DNA from: JBFLVQ01 sp040758525
Lineage (GTDB): Bacteria; Acidobacteriota; Blastocatellia; Chloracidobacteriales; JADJPF01
Assembly (NCBI GenBank): GCA_040758525.1
Contig: JBFLVQ010000192.1
Span: forward strand, 1 to 13,811
DNA: 13,811 bases
Direction of reading: 5' to 3'
Under the pieces are notes generated by a model. That model was not told the origin of the DNA and made no database searches. It saw nothing but the letters and a program-made list of their open reading frames with translations. This document shows positions 13,605 to 13,811 of this stretch, piece after piece. A program made the translations under genes and the position numbers. How positions within the stretch are numbered: the stretch's first letter is position 1; every line of letters starts with the position of its first letter.

Positions 13605-13811
13605 ATGCTAATGCCAATAGTGGAAGTGCCAGAAACAATAGCCAGGGGAATACAAGAGTATCGAGAAATATTGTTTAGAGATGAGAGGGATTTGAGCAGA
13701 TAAGCCGATATGTAAGCTGATTAATATTGAGTGCAAATAAAACGATGGCAGGCATCTATGACCAGCAAGTATGGGGGATACAAACCGAGTGAAAGAGCAA
13801 TGCATGCGGCG
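13605..13811 (+). pseudogene. N-terminal part of an IS701-like transposase, decayed, runs off right edge
   Basis: The conceptual product must be pieced together from three stretches: MLMPIVEVPETIARGIQEYREILFRDERD (from 13605), then FEQISRYVS-stop-LILSANKTMAGIYDQQVW (from 13691), then GYKPSERAMHAA (to the edge). Joined, this follows the start of a widespread DDE transposase type with the pattern VPETxxxGxxxYRxxFxRExxFExISRYVxGLxLSxNKTxxGIYxxQVW, which I associate with IS701-like elements. One lost T near 13690 and a frame change in a G-run near 13770 account for the shifts, and a TGA at 13718-13720 replaces the usual glycine. It is not the same protein type as the transposase at 1-936. The sequence between 13526 and 13604 shows nothing recognisable. 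Confidence 0.7.

Noticed and set aside
3927..13720. Stop-codon reassignment, because several genes are interrupted by in-frame stops
   Set aside because: All three stop codons occur as interruptions (TAG in ISKra4, TAA in ISL3 and the XRE gene, TGA in the last transposase), mostly together with frameshifts, while intact genes end normally with TAA or TGA. Decay of mobile elements explains it better.

Overview
The window looks like an insertion-sequence-rich accessory region of a mid-GC bacterium, most likely an Acidobacteriota member. The main clue is an 883-residue two-unit MacB/FtsX permease with an N-terminal prefix domain, encoded directly behind a PadR regulator; that arrangement is typical of the acidobacterial 'ADOP' permeases. 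The RHS remnant and the mix of ISKra4, IS630 and ISL3 remnants fit this but do not prove it. No rRNA, tRNA or CRISPR array was seen.

Layout. 1-936 (-): a DDE transposase, open for 312 codons and running off the left edge, with a hairpin directly upstream of its start. 1204-1240 (+): an intrinsic terminator. 1253-1375 (-): the C-terminal end of an ExbD/TolR-like protein. 1518-1970 (+): an AT-rich 150-residue orphan gene with a good promoter. 2000-3005: a decayed IS630-family element with perfect 15-bp terminal repeats, next to an RHS/YD-repeat fragment (3006-3632, -) that is cut at both ends. 3642-4708 (+): a decayed ISKra4-family transposase missing its N-terminus.

4750-7837 (-): a five-gene phage-like block. 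In transcription order it holds two small unknown proteins, a 163-residue basic-tailed protein, a beta-class DNA methyltransferase and a terminase large subunit that keeps its ATPase but lacks a recognisable nuclease. A 399-bp intergenic region upstream carries an 18-bp palindrome. 8237-8881 (-): an antitoxin/PIN-toxin pair. 9008-12000 (-): the PadR regulator translationally coupled to the permease, with a perfect 9-bp-arm inverted repeat upstream.

12261-12440 (+): a tiny XRE-type HTH protein ended by a stop inside a longer homologous reading frame. 12557-13525 (+): an ISL3-family transposase with an in-frame stop. 13605-13811 (+): the N-terminal part of another transposase, broken by frameshifts and a stop.

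Two units look functional: the PadR-permease operon and the toxin-antitoxin pair. The phage block is probably a stranded packaging module. Nearly everything else is mobile-element debris at various stages of decay. I found no clearly new multi-gene system. The best leads for novelty are the orphan 150-residue gene beside the RHS scar, the 163-residue protein ahead of the methyltransferase and terminase, and the regulatory DNA upstream of the phage block and of padR.
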